Assembly: GCA_036505795.1 (NCBI GenBank)
Contig: DASXSU010000069.1
Location: 1 to 36,233, forward strand
DNA length: 36,233 nt
Source: NS-11 sp036505795
GTDB taxonomy: Bacteria > Nitrospirota > Nitrospiria > Nitrospirales > NS-4
Reading direction: 5' to 3'
The translations under genes and the position numbers were made by a program. How positions within the stretch are numbered: position 1 is the first letter of the stretch; every line of letters begins with the position of its first letter. The notes under the pieces were generated by a model. The model searched no databases, had not been told where the DNA came from, and worked only from the letters and a program-made list of their open reading frames with translations. This document shows, in pieces, positions 7,983 through 14,577 of this stretch.

Positions 7983-8871
7983 TTTCCCCGAATGGATCCG
8001 GAGCTGCTGGTGCCGAGCGAGATCCTCAACAATCAGTGAGGTGTCAGCGTTCCCCTGCTGAGCAAGCTCGAGCGTCTTATTCGAGAATGGCCTCCGACTG
8101 GGGTGCAACGATTGTCCAATAGAGCTGCAGTGAGGCGCGCTTTTTAGGTGTAAACGCGTGAACTGATTGAAATTGCACTGCGAAAAACAGATATTTTGGT
8201 AGGCATAGTCTAATTATCTGTCAGCCTCACCTTGTCTGAAGGCTTAATTAACGTTGGAGGCAGCCTTAGCTATATCTGTCAATTACCTCTGAGGAGAAAT
8301 TTCCTAAAACTACGTTCGTTAGCAAGCGGGAAGCGGGGCAGCAGGCTTAGGCCACTTTTGCGTGTGCTGACTGAGGCGGACATGTGGATGAGTGGAGGGA
8401 GCTACTTCTCTGCTCGCGTTCCCGTTCTCGCGCCACCGCCAAGCGGACGAGACCCCATGTCGCGACCGTGAAGAGGACCGGTGGTAGGACAAGTTCCATA
8501 TTGACAGACATATGCTCCTCAAATTGCTAAGCAACAATAGACAAATTTCATTTTGGAGGGCTGATTCTGTCTAATCCAGGTCGATCCTCAACGCTTCAGC
8601 AGGCAGTGACGAGATGGTTCGGACCTGCCTAAAAGTATCAGATGAGATTCAAAAAATGTCCGGGTAGATACAAAGGCTGAGAGACGAGACTCTTTGCCCT
8701 TCCCTTCAGTCTTACGTTTTGCTCCAAGCGTTGAATAATTAAACAGCATCCAAAATTCTCCGCCTTGGTATGCCTAATGCTTATGACTGGCAGTAAGTAC
8801 GGAAACCAGAGGCAGAAAGGAGGGAATATAAGCAGAAAGAACTCAGAGGGTGCTAAAAAAAGGAGGAAGGT
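7983..8871. other. 889-bp stretch without a convincing gene
   Basis: No open reading frame here has a good ribosome-binding site and protein-like composition. Directly after the tRNA, an ATG at 7992 reads 15 codons to a TGA (8037). The same frame then continues with protein-like residues (GVSVPLLSKLERLIREWPP) to a TAG at 8145-8147, so this may be a small decayed gene. The rest is more A+T-rich than its surroundings and contains an AAGGCT/AGCCTT pair near 8240-8275. It may hold the promoter of the secreted protein at 8872; I see nothing else supportable. Confidence 0.5.
7992..8147 (+). pseudogene. Possible small gene remnant with an in-frame stop
   Basis: A single frame from ATG 7992 to TAG 8147 encodes 52 positions including the two stops, interrupted only by TGA at 8037-8039. 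The second half (GVSVPLLSKLERLIREWPP and onward) looks like a normal helical protein end. No family is recognised and no ribosome-binding site is obvious. It could equally be chance. Confidence 0.25.
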
Positions 8872-9300
8872 ATGAATACGTCAAAGAGACATATTGGATT
8901 GCTGGTTGCTCTGCTCGTTGTCGTGGCACTGGGTGTATTTCCTGTAAACGCGAGTGCTTTGCTGGAGGATCAGGGGGCCTGGATTGACAATATCACGCAA
9001 GTGGTGGCGTCTACCTCGGTCACTGAGGGGACCATCCAGCCATACCTGGGACAGTTACAGATCGTACGGACAGCCTTTCGTTTTGGAGATGAGCGCTCCG
9101 TCGTGACAGCCATGAACCGATTCATGGAGATGCTTGGAGAGCGCGAATACGGTCTGCCCTCCGAGACCGCCAGTTGGATGCTCGATTACTGCTACCGGAC
9201 CATCCCTGTCAAATACCATGATGCCGGACGGCACCAGGAGGTCCGTGCTCACATGGACCGGGTAAATGGCGAAAATGGTTTTAGCGATGCTGGTGGCTGA
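8872..9300 (+). CDS. Small secreted protein of unknown function
   Basis: I do not recognise the family. The 142-residue product starts with a clear Sec signal peptide: basic MNTSKRH, a hydrophobic core to about residue 22, and a likely signal-peptidase I site after NASA near residue 29. The mature part of about 110 residues is soluble, with one cysteine (in LDYCYRTIP), and no membrane segment or known domain. AGGAGGAAGG directly before the ATG is one of the strongest ribosome-binding sites in the window, suggesting high translation. The gene stands alone, with the gene-poor region upstream and a strong hairpin 45 bp downstream. Confidence 0.75.
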   Translation: MNTSKRHIGLLVALLVVVALGVFPVNASALLEDQGAWIDNITQVVASTSVTEGTIQPYLGQLQIVRTAFRFGDERSVVTAMNRFMEMLGEREYGLPSETASWMLDYCYRTIPVKYHDAGRHQEVRAHMDRVNGENGFSDAGG

Positions 9301-9614
9301 AGCGCTTGCCGCTTAATGCCGTAGAATATGCGGCCGCCGCAAAACAGAGGGCTCAAGGATGATTCCCTGAGCCCTCTGGAGTTACGTGAAGTTGCGAAAT
9401 CGGATGAACCCTACCCGTCTGCACACATGCGTTGATAACGCAAATGAAGGCTCTTATTATCCCCAAGGTCTGACCACGATTGATTGGGAAGGCAAAAAGC
9501 CTCGTTTGTCGTGTTGGTGTCAGGAATTTCACTGACAATAGGGGCAGTTTGTCAGGTTTTCCGCGCTTTCAACTGACGCTGATTTGAAGTAAAAGGTAAT
9601 GGGTCGAGGCGCCT
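9301..9614. other. Intergenic region upstream of the REC-PAS protein
   Basis: Contains the hairpin at 9345-9378, a short GCGTT/AACGC palindrome near 9431, a GTCAG/CTGAC pair near 9519-9536, and presumably the promoter of the gene at 9615. No further gene is seen. Confidence 0.5.
9345..9378 (+). terminator. Hairpin terminator-like structure
   Basis: An 11-bp perfect stem, CAGAGGGCTCA (9345-9355) with TGAGCCCTCTG (9368-9378), encloses a 12-nt loop. No T-run follows, so it may be a 3'-end stabiliser or a bidirectional processing site for the secreted-protein gene rather than a classical intrinsic terminator. Confidence 0.55.
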
Positions 9615-10892
9615 ATGAATAGCGAAGAACCCCGCTCTCAAGCACTGCCGTCGGTCTTGGTGGTTGATGATGAACCGGACATAACCGAAGTCTTGGTCGA
9701 CATGCTCGAGCATGAGGGGTATCAAACCGAAGTGGCGCGAACGGGTAGCGAAGCGGTCGTCAAGGCTCATCAACTGCATTTCGGGGCCGTCCTTTTGGAC
9801 ATTGGGCTCCCTGATATGGACGGCTTTTCCGTATTGAAGCTTTTACACGAAATTGACCCCAAGCTCCCGGTGATTGTGCTGACGGCCTACAAGACAGAAG
9901 ACACCCTTGCGGGGGCCTTCAGTAAAGGCGCATTCGCGTACCTCACCAAGCCATATAATCCGGCGGAACTGAAGGCCACGCTCCGCCAAGCGATCGGTAC
10001 GAAGGTTTTGGCCCTCAAAGCCGAACGTGTTGAAAGCGCGCTCAGTGATACCCAGGAGCGTTTCCGGCAATTGGCGGAACACATCCGGGAGGTTTTTTGG
10101 CTTTCGGATCCCGACAAGAACGAAATCCTTTACATCAGCCCGGGGTACGAAGAAATCTGGGGCCGAACTTGTCAGAGCCTGTACTCCTCTCCGCGTTCAT
10201 GGCTTGAGACCATTCACTCTGAAGACCGCGACAGGGTTTTAGATGCCGCGCTCCAGAAGCAGACAGGGGGGACGTACGATGAGGAATACCGGATTGTGCG
10301 GCCGGACGGCTCGATTCGTTGGATTTGGGACCGGGCGTTCCCGATCCGTAACGATTCCGGCGTGGTCTACCGTATTGCCGGAATTGCGGAAGATATCACC
10401 GACCGCAAGCGGGTCGAAGATGAAGTCCGCAAGCTAAACGTCGAGTTGGAACAACGGGTAGAGCGCCGGACTCGAGATCTTGAAGCAGTCGTGCGAGAGC
10501 TTAAACATGAAATCGCCGAGCGGCATCGGATGGAGCAAGCGCTTCTGGAAAGCGATGAAGGCATTCGATGTCTGGCTGAAGCCACGTTCGAAGCGATCGC
10601 GGTGAGCGAGAAGGGAAAGGTCCTCCACGCGAACCAACGGTTCGCGGAGATGTTCGGATATGCTCAAGACGAGCTGATAGGCATGCTCGCCATAGCTTTT
10701 CATCCCCCGGAGTATCGCGATCGCGTATTGCAAATGAACCTGTGCGGCGATCAATCCGCCTACACGACGATGTGTTTACGTAAGGACGGCAGCAGCTTCC
10801 ATGCAGAAATTCGGGGGAGGCCCATGCCCTATCAAGGCCGGACCGTGCGGGTCACCGCCATCCACGATTTGACAGGGCATACCGTCACATGA
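9615..10892 (+). CDS. Response regulator with two PAS domains and no output domain (REC-PAS-coil-PAS)
   Basis: 425 residues. The receiver domain is at about 13-125: acidic pair D18-D19, phospho-acceptor D62 (in LLDIGLPDMDG), T90 and K112 (in YLTKPY) are all present. PAS 1 (about 145-268) has the FWLSDPDKNEILYISPGYEEIWG opening and a PAC-like end, GIAEDITDRKRVEDE. A basic-acidic coiled coil (about 268-315) follows, then PAS 2 (about 318-423), ending FHAEIRGRPMPYQGRTVRVTAIHDLTG. There is no histidine-kinase, GGDEF, EAL or DNA-binding domain, so it probably works by protein contacts. No kinase is adjacent. Neither PAS ligand can be deduced. Confidence 0.9.
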   Translation: MNSEEPRSQALPSVLVVDDEPDITEVLVDMLEHEGYQTEVARTGSEAVVKAHQLHFGAVLLDIGLPDMDGFSVLKLLHEIDPKLPVIVLTAYKTEDTLAGAFSKGAFAYLTKPYNPAELKATLRQAIGTKVLALKAERVESALSDTQERFRQLAEHIREVFWLSDPDKNEILYISPGYEEIWGRTCQSLYSSPRSWLETIHSEDRDRVLDAALQKQTGGTYDEEYRIVRPDGSIRWIWDRAFPIRNDSGVVYRIAGIAEDITDRKRVEDEVRKLNVELEQRVERRTRDLEAVVRELKHEIAERHRMEQALLESDEGIRCLAEATFEAIAVSEKGKVLHANQRFAEMFGYAQDELIGMLAIAFHPPEYRDRVLQMNLCGDQSAYTTMCLRKDGSSFHAEIRGRPMPYQGRTVRVTAIHDLTGHTVT

Positions 10893-11036
10893 AGCGCGCT
10901 GAGAATTCCGCCGATATCTGATCTGCCCAACCTTCGTATAATGAAACGGACTGTTCCTTAGAGGTATTGGCTCGCCACTCGGTAAAAGACTAGCTTCCTA
11001 TCATTCATGGCAACATTAGGACAAGGAGGCTGTCGT

Positions 11037-11351
11037 ATGAATCGAGCAGTCAGTTATTTCGGGGTATTTGTTCTTTTTGTCTTTGTCGCGGTCGGTTGCC
11101 AGTCTATGACCGGCGAGACGGCGGGCGAGAACGTGTCGGATTCCTCCATCACCTCAGCCGTCAAGGCTAAGTTGGCCGGAGATCGGGTCGGTACCTTGAC
11201 CCAGGTCGGTGTAGAGACGGTTAGAAAGACGGTGTATCTGACCGGAGTCGTGCCAAGCGCTGATGATAAGAGGCGGGCAGCCGAGATCGCCCGCAACGCC
11301 GATGGTGTCAAAGAGGTCGTCAACAACCTGCAGGTTCGCGGCCAACCATAG
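11037..11351 (+). CDS. BON-domain lipoprotein
   Basis: I use ATG 11037, preceded by AAGGAGG, giving 104 residues; an upstream ATG at 11007 lacks a ribosome-binding site. The signal peptide ends at lipobox VAVGC, lipidated cysteine at 21. The BON domain covers about 37-101, with the core pattern SSITSAVKAKLAGD, VETVRKTVYLTGVVPS and AEIARNADGVKEVVNNL. BON proteins (OsmY-like) are periplasmic or membrane-associated and often protect the envelope under stress; that role is inferred. A TATAAT at 10937-10942, with only a poor -35 box, is the best promoter candidate. Confidence 0.88.
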   Translation: MNRAVSYFGVFVLFVFVAVGCQSMTGETAGENVSDSSITSAVKAKLAGDRVGTLTQVGVETVRKTVYLTGVVPSADDKRRAAEIARNADGVKEVVNNLQVRGQP

Positions 11352-11362
11352 CTTCAAATTGG

Positions 11363-11393
11363 CGCGTGGGGGAGGCTGGGCCTTTCCCACGCG
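11363..11393 (+). terminator. Hairpin downstream of the BON lipoprotein gene
   Basis: CGCGTGGG (11363-11370) pairs with CCCACGCG (11386-11393) around a 15-nt loop, 11 bp after the stop codon. The only T-run is about 20 nt further on, so it is not a textbook terminator. Confidence 0.45.
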
Positions 11394-11551
11394 TCACCAT
11401 ACAATTTCTCGTTTTTTTCCTCCTACCCTCAGACCCGCTGTATCAAACGCCGCAAACAGCGCATTTAAGACCCGACTAGCGACCCTCCCGGTAGCGATGG
11501 TACGATGCAGGTGCTGTGTGGTCTCTGTTTTTCGTTGCTGAAAGGATCTAC

Positions 11552-12067
11552 ATGACAAGTTTTCATAAAAAACAGGGCATTACGGCTCTTCTGCTTGGAT
11601 TTTTATGGTTGGCGCCCCACGCTCATGCCGAACAGCTGTTACCGATCGCAGACGGGTCTAGAGTCACCTTGGATTACACGGTGACGCTTCCTGACAAAAC
11701 AGTAGTCGACAGCACCGTCGGCAAGGAGCCCTTTTCTTACATTCACGGCGGACATCAAATCACTCCCCTCGCATTGGAACAGGCACTGACCGGATTAAAA
11801 GCAGGAAACAAAAAGCGCATCGTCCTCGCTGCAGCCAAGGCCTTTGGTCCCTATGATGAAAAGAAACGATTGAAGGTCCCTATAGGCAGCGTACCCGCGG
11901 ATACCACAGTTGGCTCGCTGCTGCGCTCAGAGGAGGGACTCGAGGCCCGGGTCATCGAAGTGAATCCCGATGTGGTCGTATTGGATACGAACCATCCACT
12001 TGCCGGAAAAAATCTCGTGTTTGAAGTCAATATCCTCAAGGTGGAAATGCCGGCGCTTAGCAAATAA
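11552..12067 (+). CDS. Periplasmic FKBP/SlyD-like peptidyl-prolyl isomerase
   Basis: I choose ATG 11552 (AAAGGA upstream), giving 171 residues; the frame opens 12 codons earlier without a signal-like start. A Sec signal peptide runs from MTSFHKKQG to HAHA, predicted cleavage after residue 26. The SlyD-type FKBP core follows: RVTLDYTVTLPDKTVVDST, EPFSYIHGGHQITPLALEQALTGLKAG, then the inserted chaperone flap and a final HPLAGKNLVFEVNILKV. SlyD-like proteins combine prolyl isomerisation with chaperoning; with a signal peptide, this one should act in the periplasm, perhaps on the neighbouring exported proteins (inference). Confidence 0.9.
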   Translation: MTSFHKKQGITALLLGFLWLAPHAHAEQLLPIADGSRVTLDYTVTLPDKTVVDSTVGKEPFSYIHGGHQITPLALEQALTGLKAGNKKRIVLAAAKAFGPYDEKKRLKVPIGSVPADTTVGSLLRSEEGLEARVIEVNPDVVVLDTNHPLAGKNLVFEVNILKVEMPALSK

Positions 12068-12111
12068 TCGAGAGAGGCGGCGGAGGATTTAGGAGGTGGA
12101 ATTAAATCAAG

Positions 12112-12525
12112 GTGCGCTCAAAGGCGTTGGTCAGTATTGTGGGGCTGGTCGTCGCGGTGGTCGGCTGCCTCTCATCCGCTGAGGCCGTCGTTCGTTATGG
12201 GCATCTTGTCCAGATCCGGGAGATGAATTTTGATCCGGATAGCACCCAGGTTCCCGGGGACGACTTCGCCATCCTGGTGATTCAGAATCGAGAAGACGGG
12301 CCGATTCAGCATGAGGTGCGGTCCCTGGATCTGTTCGAATCGGGCACATTGATTTCGATCCAAGGCACCGGTACGGTTGAGTATGAAGGAAAAAGAGTTT
12401 CTCGAGTTCTACTTTCGCCGGGAGAAGAAGCCGTGATCTGGTTTTATGCCGTCAAGGGCCGTGTCTATAGCTATCAGTGCAATTTGAACGGGCATGCCAT
12501 GCAAGGGATGGTAAAGGCAGTTTAA
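12112..12525 (+). CDS. Exported cupredoxin-domain (type 1 copper) protein
   Basis: Starts at GTG 12112, behind AGGAGG at 12091-12096 with rather long spacing. 137 residues. The signal sequence ends either at AEA (residue 25) or, as a lipoprotein, at VVGC (cysteine 19); both are plausible. Likely copper ligands are H67 (in PIQHEV), C123, H128 and M133; the last three form the C-x4-H-x4-M pattern within YQCNLNGHAMQGM. This is typical of plastocyanin-like electron carriers or copper-binding chaperones. It follows the isomerase by 44 bp and is probably cotranscribed. The redox partner is unknown. Confidence 0.85.
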   Translation: MRSKALVSIVGLVVAVVGCLSSAEAVVRYGHLVQIREMNFDPDSTQVPGDDFAILVIQNREDGPIQHEVRSLDLFESGTLISIQGTGTVEYEGKRVSRVLLSPGEEAVIWFYAVKGRVYSYQCNLNGHAMQGMVKAV

Positions 12526-12539
12526 ATCGTAGGAAAACA

Positions 12540-13052
12540 ATGCCGACCTTTAAAAGCGCAGCGTTCGCGCAGCAATGTTACTCGTCCCATCCGTTGTCGT
12601 TAAGTGTCAAGACACTTACTTTGTTTACACCGGCTGTTGCACCCGCCCACGATTTCACCCTCCCGCCCCAGGCGCGCCAAGACGCGCCCCTTCCCGATGG
12701 ACCCGCCGAGACGGCGCCTTTACCCCTGGCACCCGCCCACCCCGGCGCCGCCGGGACAGCGCCCTTACCCGAAGGGACAGAGTCGGTTTCCGTGTATCGG
12801 CTTGTTTTGAACTGCGACAACTGTGCTATGCGCCATCGGTTCGTCATCGACGCGCTCACCTCGCGCGTTGGACAGGATGAATCGGTCGCTGCCCCAGCAA
12901 TGAGTCAGCTGTCAGGGTGCGCAGCGGAACATCCGGCCGACCTTCGGGTTAGTGGCATGGATGTCGTCAGTGACTCGGTTCGGCTGATGTGCGGGGAATG
13001 CCGGCGCAGCTATGACCTCACCGTTTCTACAGTGGAGACTTATCAAAAGTAA
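12540..13052 (+). CDS. Hypothetical protein with two CxxC motifs; N-terminal half made of dispersed repeats
   Basis: ATG 12540 has AGGA 9 nt upstream and gives 170 residues. Residues about 86-170 look like a real compact domain with CDNC near 92-95 and CGEC near 154-157, probably a zinc ribbon or redox fold; no family is recognised. Residues about 38-82 are encoded by three copies of the terminator-like DNA repeat (12651-12769) and read as Pro/Ala-rich blocks (QARQDAPLPD, PAETAPLPL, AAGTAPLPE). Upstream, 12602-12617 is a perfect palindrome, AAGTGTCAAGACACTT. So either the repeat was captured in frame, or 12526-12790 is intergenic and translation starts late, for example at GTG 12792. The C-terminal domain is better supported than the start. 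A repeat-type terminator follows at 13074. Confidence 0.6.
   Translation: MPTFKSAAFAQQCYSSHPLSLSVKTLTLFTPAVAPAHDFTLPPQARQDAPLPDGPAETAPLPLAPAHPGAAGTAPLPEGTESVSVYRLVLNCDNCAMRHRFVIDALTSRVGQDESVAAPAMSQLSGCAAEHPADLRVSGMDVVSDSVRLMCGECRRSYDLTVSTVETYQK
12602..12617. promoter_or_regulatory. 16-bp perfect palindrome, possible operator
   Basis: AAGTGTCAAGACACTT: two 7-bp arms around AA. It lies just before the repeat cluster. If the surrounding reading frame is not translated here, this would be an operator-like site upstream of a later start. Confidence 0.35.
12651..12769 (+). repeat. Three tandem copies of the C-rich terminator-like repeat
   Basis: Copy 1: GGCGCG (12671-12676), loop CCAAGA, CGCGCC (12683-12688). 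Copy 2: GGACCCG (12699-12705), loop CCGAGA, CGGCGCC (12712-12718), then TTT; the left arm has two mismatches. Copy 3: GGCGCCG (12744-12750), loop CCGGGA, CAGCGCC (12757-12763). The flank TTTCACCCTCCCGCCC at 12651-12666 recurs exactly at 15795-15810. All three lie inside an open reading frame. Confidence 0.75.
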
Positions 13053-13056
13053 TCAG

Positions 13057-13108
13057 TGCACCCGCCCAGCCCTGGCCGCGCCGCGACGCGGCCTTTTCCC
13101 CTGGCCCG
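13057..13108 (+). terminator. Terminator-like repeat copy after the CxxC protein gene
   Basis: GGCCGCG (13074-13080), loop CCGCGA, CGCGGCC (13087-13093), then TTTT: a good intrinsic terminator for the gene ending at 13052. It carries the same C-rich flanks as the other copies (CACCCGCCC before, CCCCTGG after). The stem sequence differs from copies at 12744 and 15812, but pairing is perfect. Confidence 0.75.
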
Positions 13109-13114
13109 CTGATT
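13102..13114 (+). repeat. Left 13-bp direct repeat flanking the integrase gene
   Basis: TGGCCCGCTGATT, repeated exactly at 14491-14503. The pair brackets the integrase gene and may mark the ends of a minimal integrated element. This copy also overlaps the end of the C-rich repeat. Confidence 0.5.
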
Positions 13115-13192
13115 CTGTAAATTGTCCCGCCCGCCTGATATTTAAATTTACATTGACATCATAGTAATTTTGTATAAGTATTCCACAATTCT

Positions 13193-14431
13193 ATGCCTAC
13201 ACGGTTATTGTTGACTCAATCCTTGGCTGAGAAGACCTGGAATGTGGATGCCGGGCAGCGCTTTGTGCGCGATTCCGAGTTGCCGGGGTTTGCCCTCCGT
13301 ATTACCAAGGCAAGCAAATCGTTCATCTTTGAAAAGCGGATTCATGGCCGGATGCGACGGATGACACTTGGCCGCTTTGGCAATTTGACCGCCGAGGAAG
13401 CCCGAGTGCAAGCGATCAGGATGGCTGCGGAAATCTCTCAGGGCGCAGTCCCTGAAAGGCTTCGCAAGCGACGCACATTTGGAGAACTATCTGATCTGTA
13501 CCTCGAGCGTCACCTGCCGGGGAAGCGGTCCGCCCGCAACGACCGGGCCGTTCTTCGTAACCATCTGAATGGCTGGCGCTCCCGGGCCTTATCGGAAATT
13601 AGTCAGCAGGACATCGAGCGCCTTCATGCAGATCTGGGACGCACAGCGGCGTATCAAGCAAATCGTACTGTCGCCCTGTTGCGAAAAATGTTCAACCTTG
13701 CTTTGGATTGGGGACTTTTTCTTGGAGAGAACCCGGCTGCTCGGATTAGATTTTACCCGGAGGAGAAGCGACAGCGGTATCTGCTCCCCGATGAACTTCC
13801 CCGCGTCTTTGAAGTCTTACAGCATGAGAAAAACGAGTATGCGCGGGCAGCATTCGTGACGGCAATTCTCACCGGCGCCCGGCGGCAGGAGGTCCTCGAA
13901 ATGAAATGGGACGATCTCACCTTTGATCGCGCGGTTTGGCGCGTGCCTCAAGCAAGCGGCGGGCCGGCGCATATGATTCCACTTCCCTCTCAACTGGTTG
14001 GCCTGCTACAGCGATTGTCCAAGGTCGAAGGAAACCCCTATGTCTTCATTGGAGACGTCGAGGGAGGACATATTGTGAACATCAAACGCGCATGGCAACG
14101 CATCCGCGTGAAGGCGGGTATCGCCGACGTCCGGATCCAAGACCTGCGCCGGACCTTCGGCGCGTGGCTGACGGCATCGGGGGAAAGCCTTGCGCTCGTC
14201 GGCCAAGTTTTGAATCATCGAAGCCCCGTGACAACTGCCGCCTATGTTTCGCTGAAACTCGACCCTATTCGTGATGCCCTTGAGCGCAACAGCAAAAGAA
14301 TGATCCTCGGTGGAGGTAAAATCGGGCCGGCGTTCGCAAAGACGAAGGCCGTTGCCATGGAACCAAATCCCTTGTTGGCCCTGACGGCTCACGAATCCAA
14401 AATTAAAAAGCAGGATGAACCGGCTCGTTAA
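13193..14431 (+). CDS. Tyrosine-type site-specific recombinase/integrase
   Basis: 412 residues with the three-part architecture of phage/island integrases: an N-terminal arm-binding domain of DUF4102 type (about 1-90, with GFALRITKASKSFIFEKRI), a SAM-like core-binding domain (about 100-190) and a catalytic domain (about 200-375). Catalytic residues visible are R230 (TGARRQEVLEMKW), R319 (QDLRRTFG), H342 (LNHRSP) and the nucleophile Y351 (TTAAYVSL). The usual histidine of the HxxR box is Q316, a substitution that may lower or alter activity. No excisionase, tRNA or cargo gene lies beside it. A TTGACA at 13153 and TATAAG at 13173 are spaced too closely (14 bp) for a confident promoter. Confidence 0.93.
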   Translation: MPTRLLLTQSLAEKTWNVDAGQRFVRDSELPGFALRITKASKSFIFEKRIHGRMRRMTLGRFGNLTAEEARVQAIRMAAEISQGAVPERLRKRRTFGELSDLYLERHLPGKRSARNDRAVLRNHLNGWRSRALSEISQQDIERLHADLGRTAAYQANRTVALLRKMFNLALDWGLFLGENPAARIRFYPEEKRQRYLLPDELPRVFEVLQHEKNEYARAAFVTAILTGARRQEVLEMKWDDLTFDRAVWRVPQASGGPAHMIPLPSQLVGLLQRLSKVEGNPYVFIGDVEGGHIVNIKRAWQRIRVKAGIADVRIQDLRRTFGAWLTASGESLALVGQVLNHRSPVTTAAYVSLKLDPIRDALERNSKRMILGGGKIGPAFAKTKAVAMEPNPLLALTAHESKIKKQDEPAR

Positions 14432-14490
14432 GTTTCCACTAGACTGCCTACAAATACTATGGACGCGCCAAACGTGCCTGTGATTTTATA

Positions 14491-14503
14491 TGGCCCGCTG
14501 ATT
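14491..14503 (+). repeat. Right 13-bp direct repeat flanking the integrase gene
   Basis: Exact copy of TGGCCCGCTGATT at 13102-13114. It lies 59 bp after the integrase stop and runs into the candidate promoter of the downstream methyltransferase gene. Confidence 0.5.
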
Positions 14504-14506
14504 TAG

Positions 14507-14512
14507 TATAAT
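14507..14512 (+). promoter_or_regulatory. Candidate -10 box for the THUMP methyltransferase gene
   Basis: A perfect TATAAT at 14507-14512, beside the right direct repeat. No good -35 box is present at the expected distance. It would start transcription near 14519. Confidence 0.35.
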
Positions 14513-14577
14513 ATTGTAGTCTTTGCGAAGACCTCCTCCTGGCCTTGCCTCTGTGCGGGCGTTGTTGTACACCGTCC

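Noticed and set aside
8232..8471. 79-codon frame in the gene-poor region
   Set aside because: TTG start without a ribosome-binding site, no homology pattern recognised.
12651..12769. CRISPR array
   Set aside because: The repeats are hairpin-centred, unequal in sequence and without regular unique spacers; no cas genes are present.
13053..14577. Prophage or large integrative element
   Set aside because: Apart from the integrase there is no phage, conjugation or cargo gene; the neighbours are ordinary chromosomal genes.
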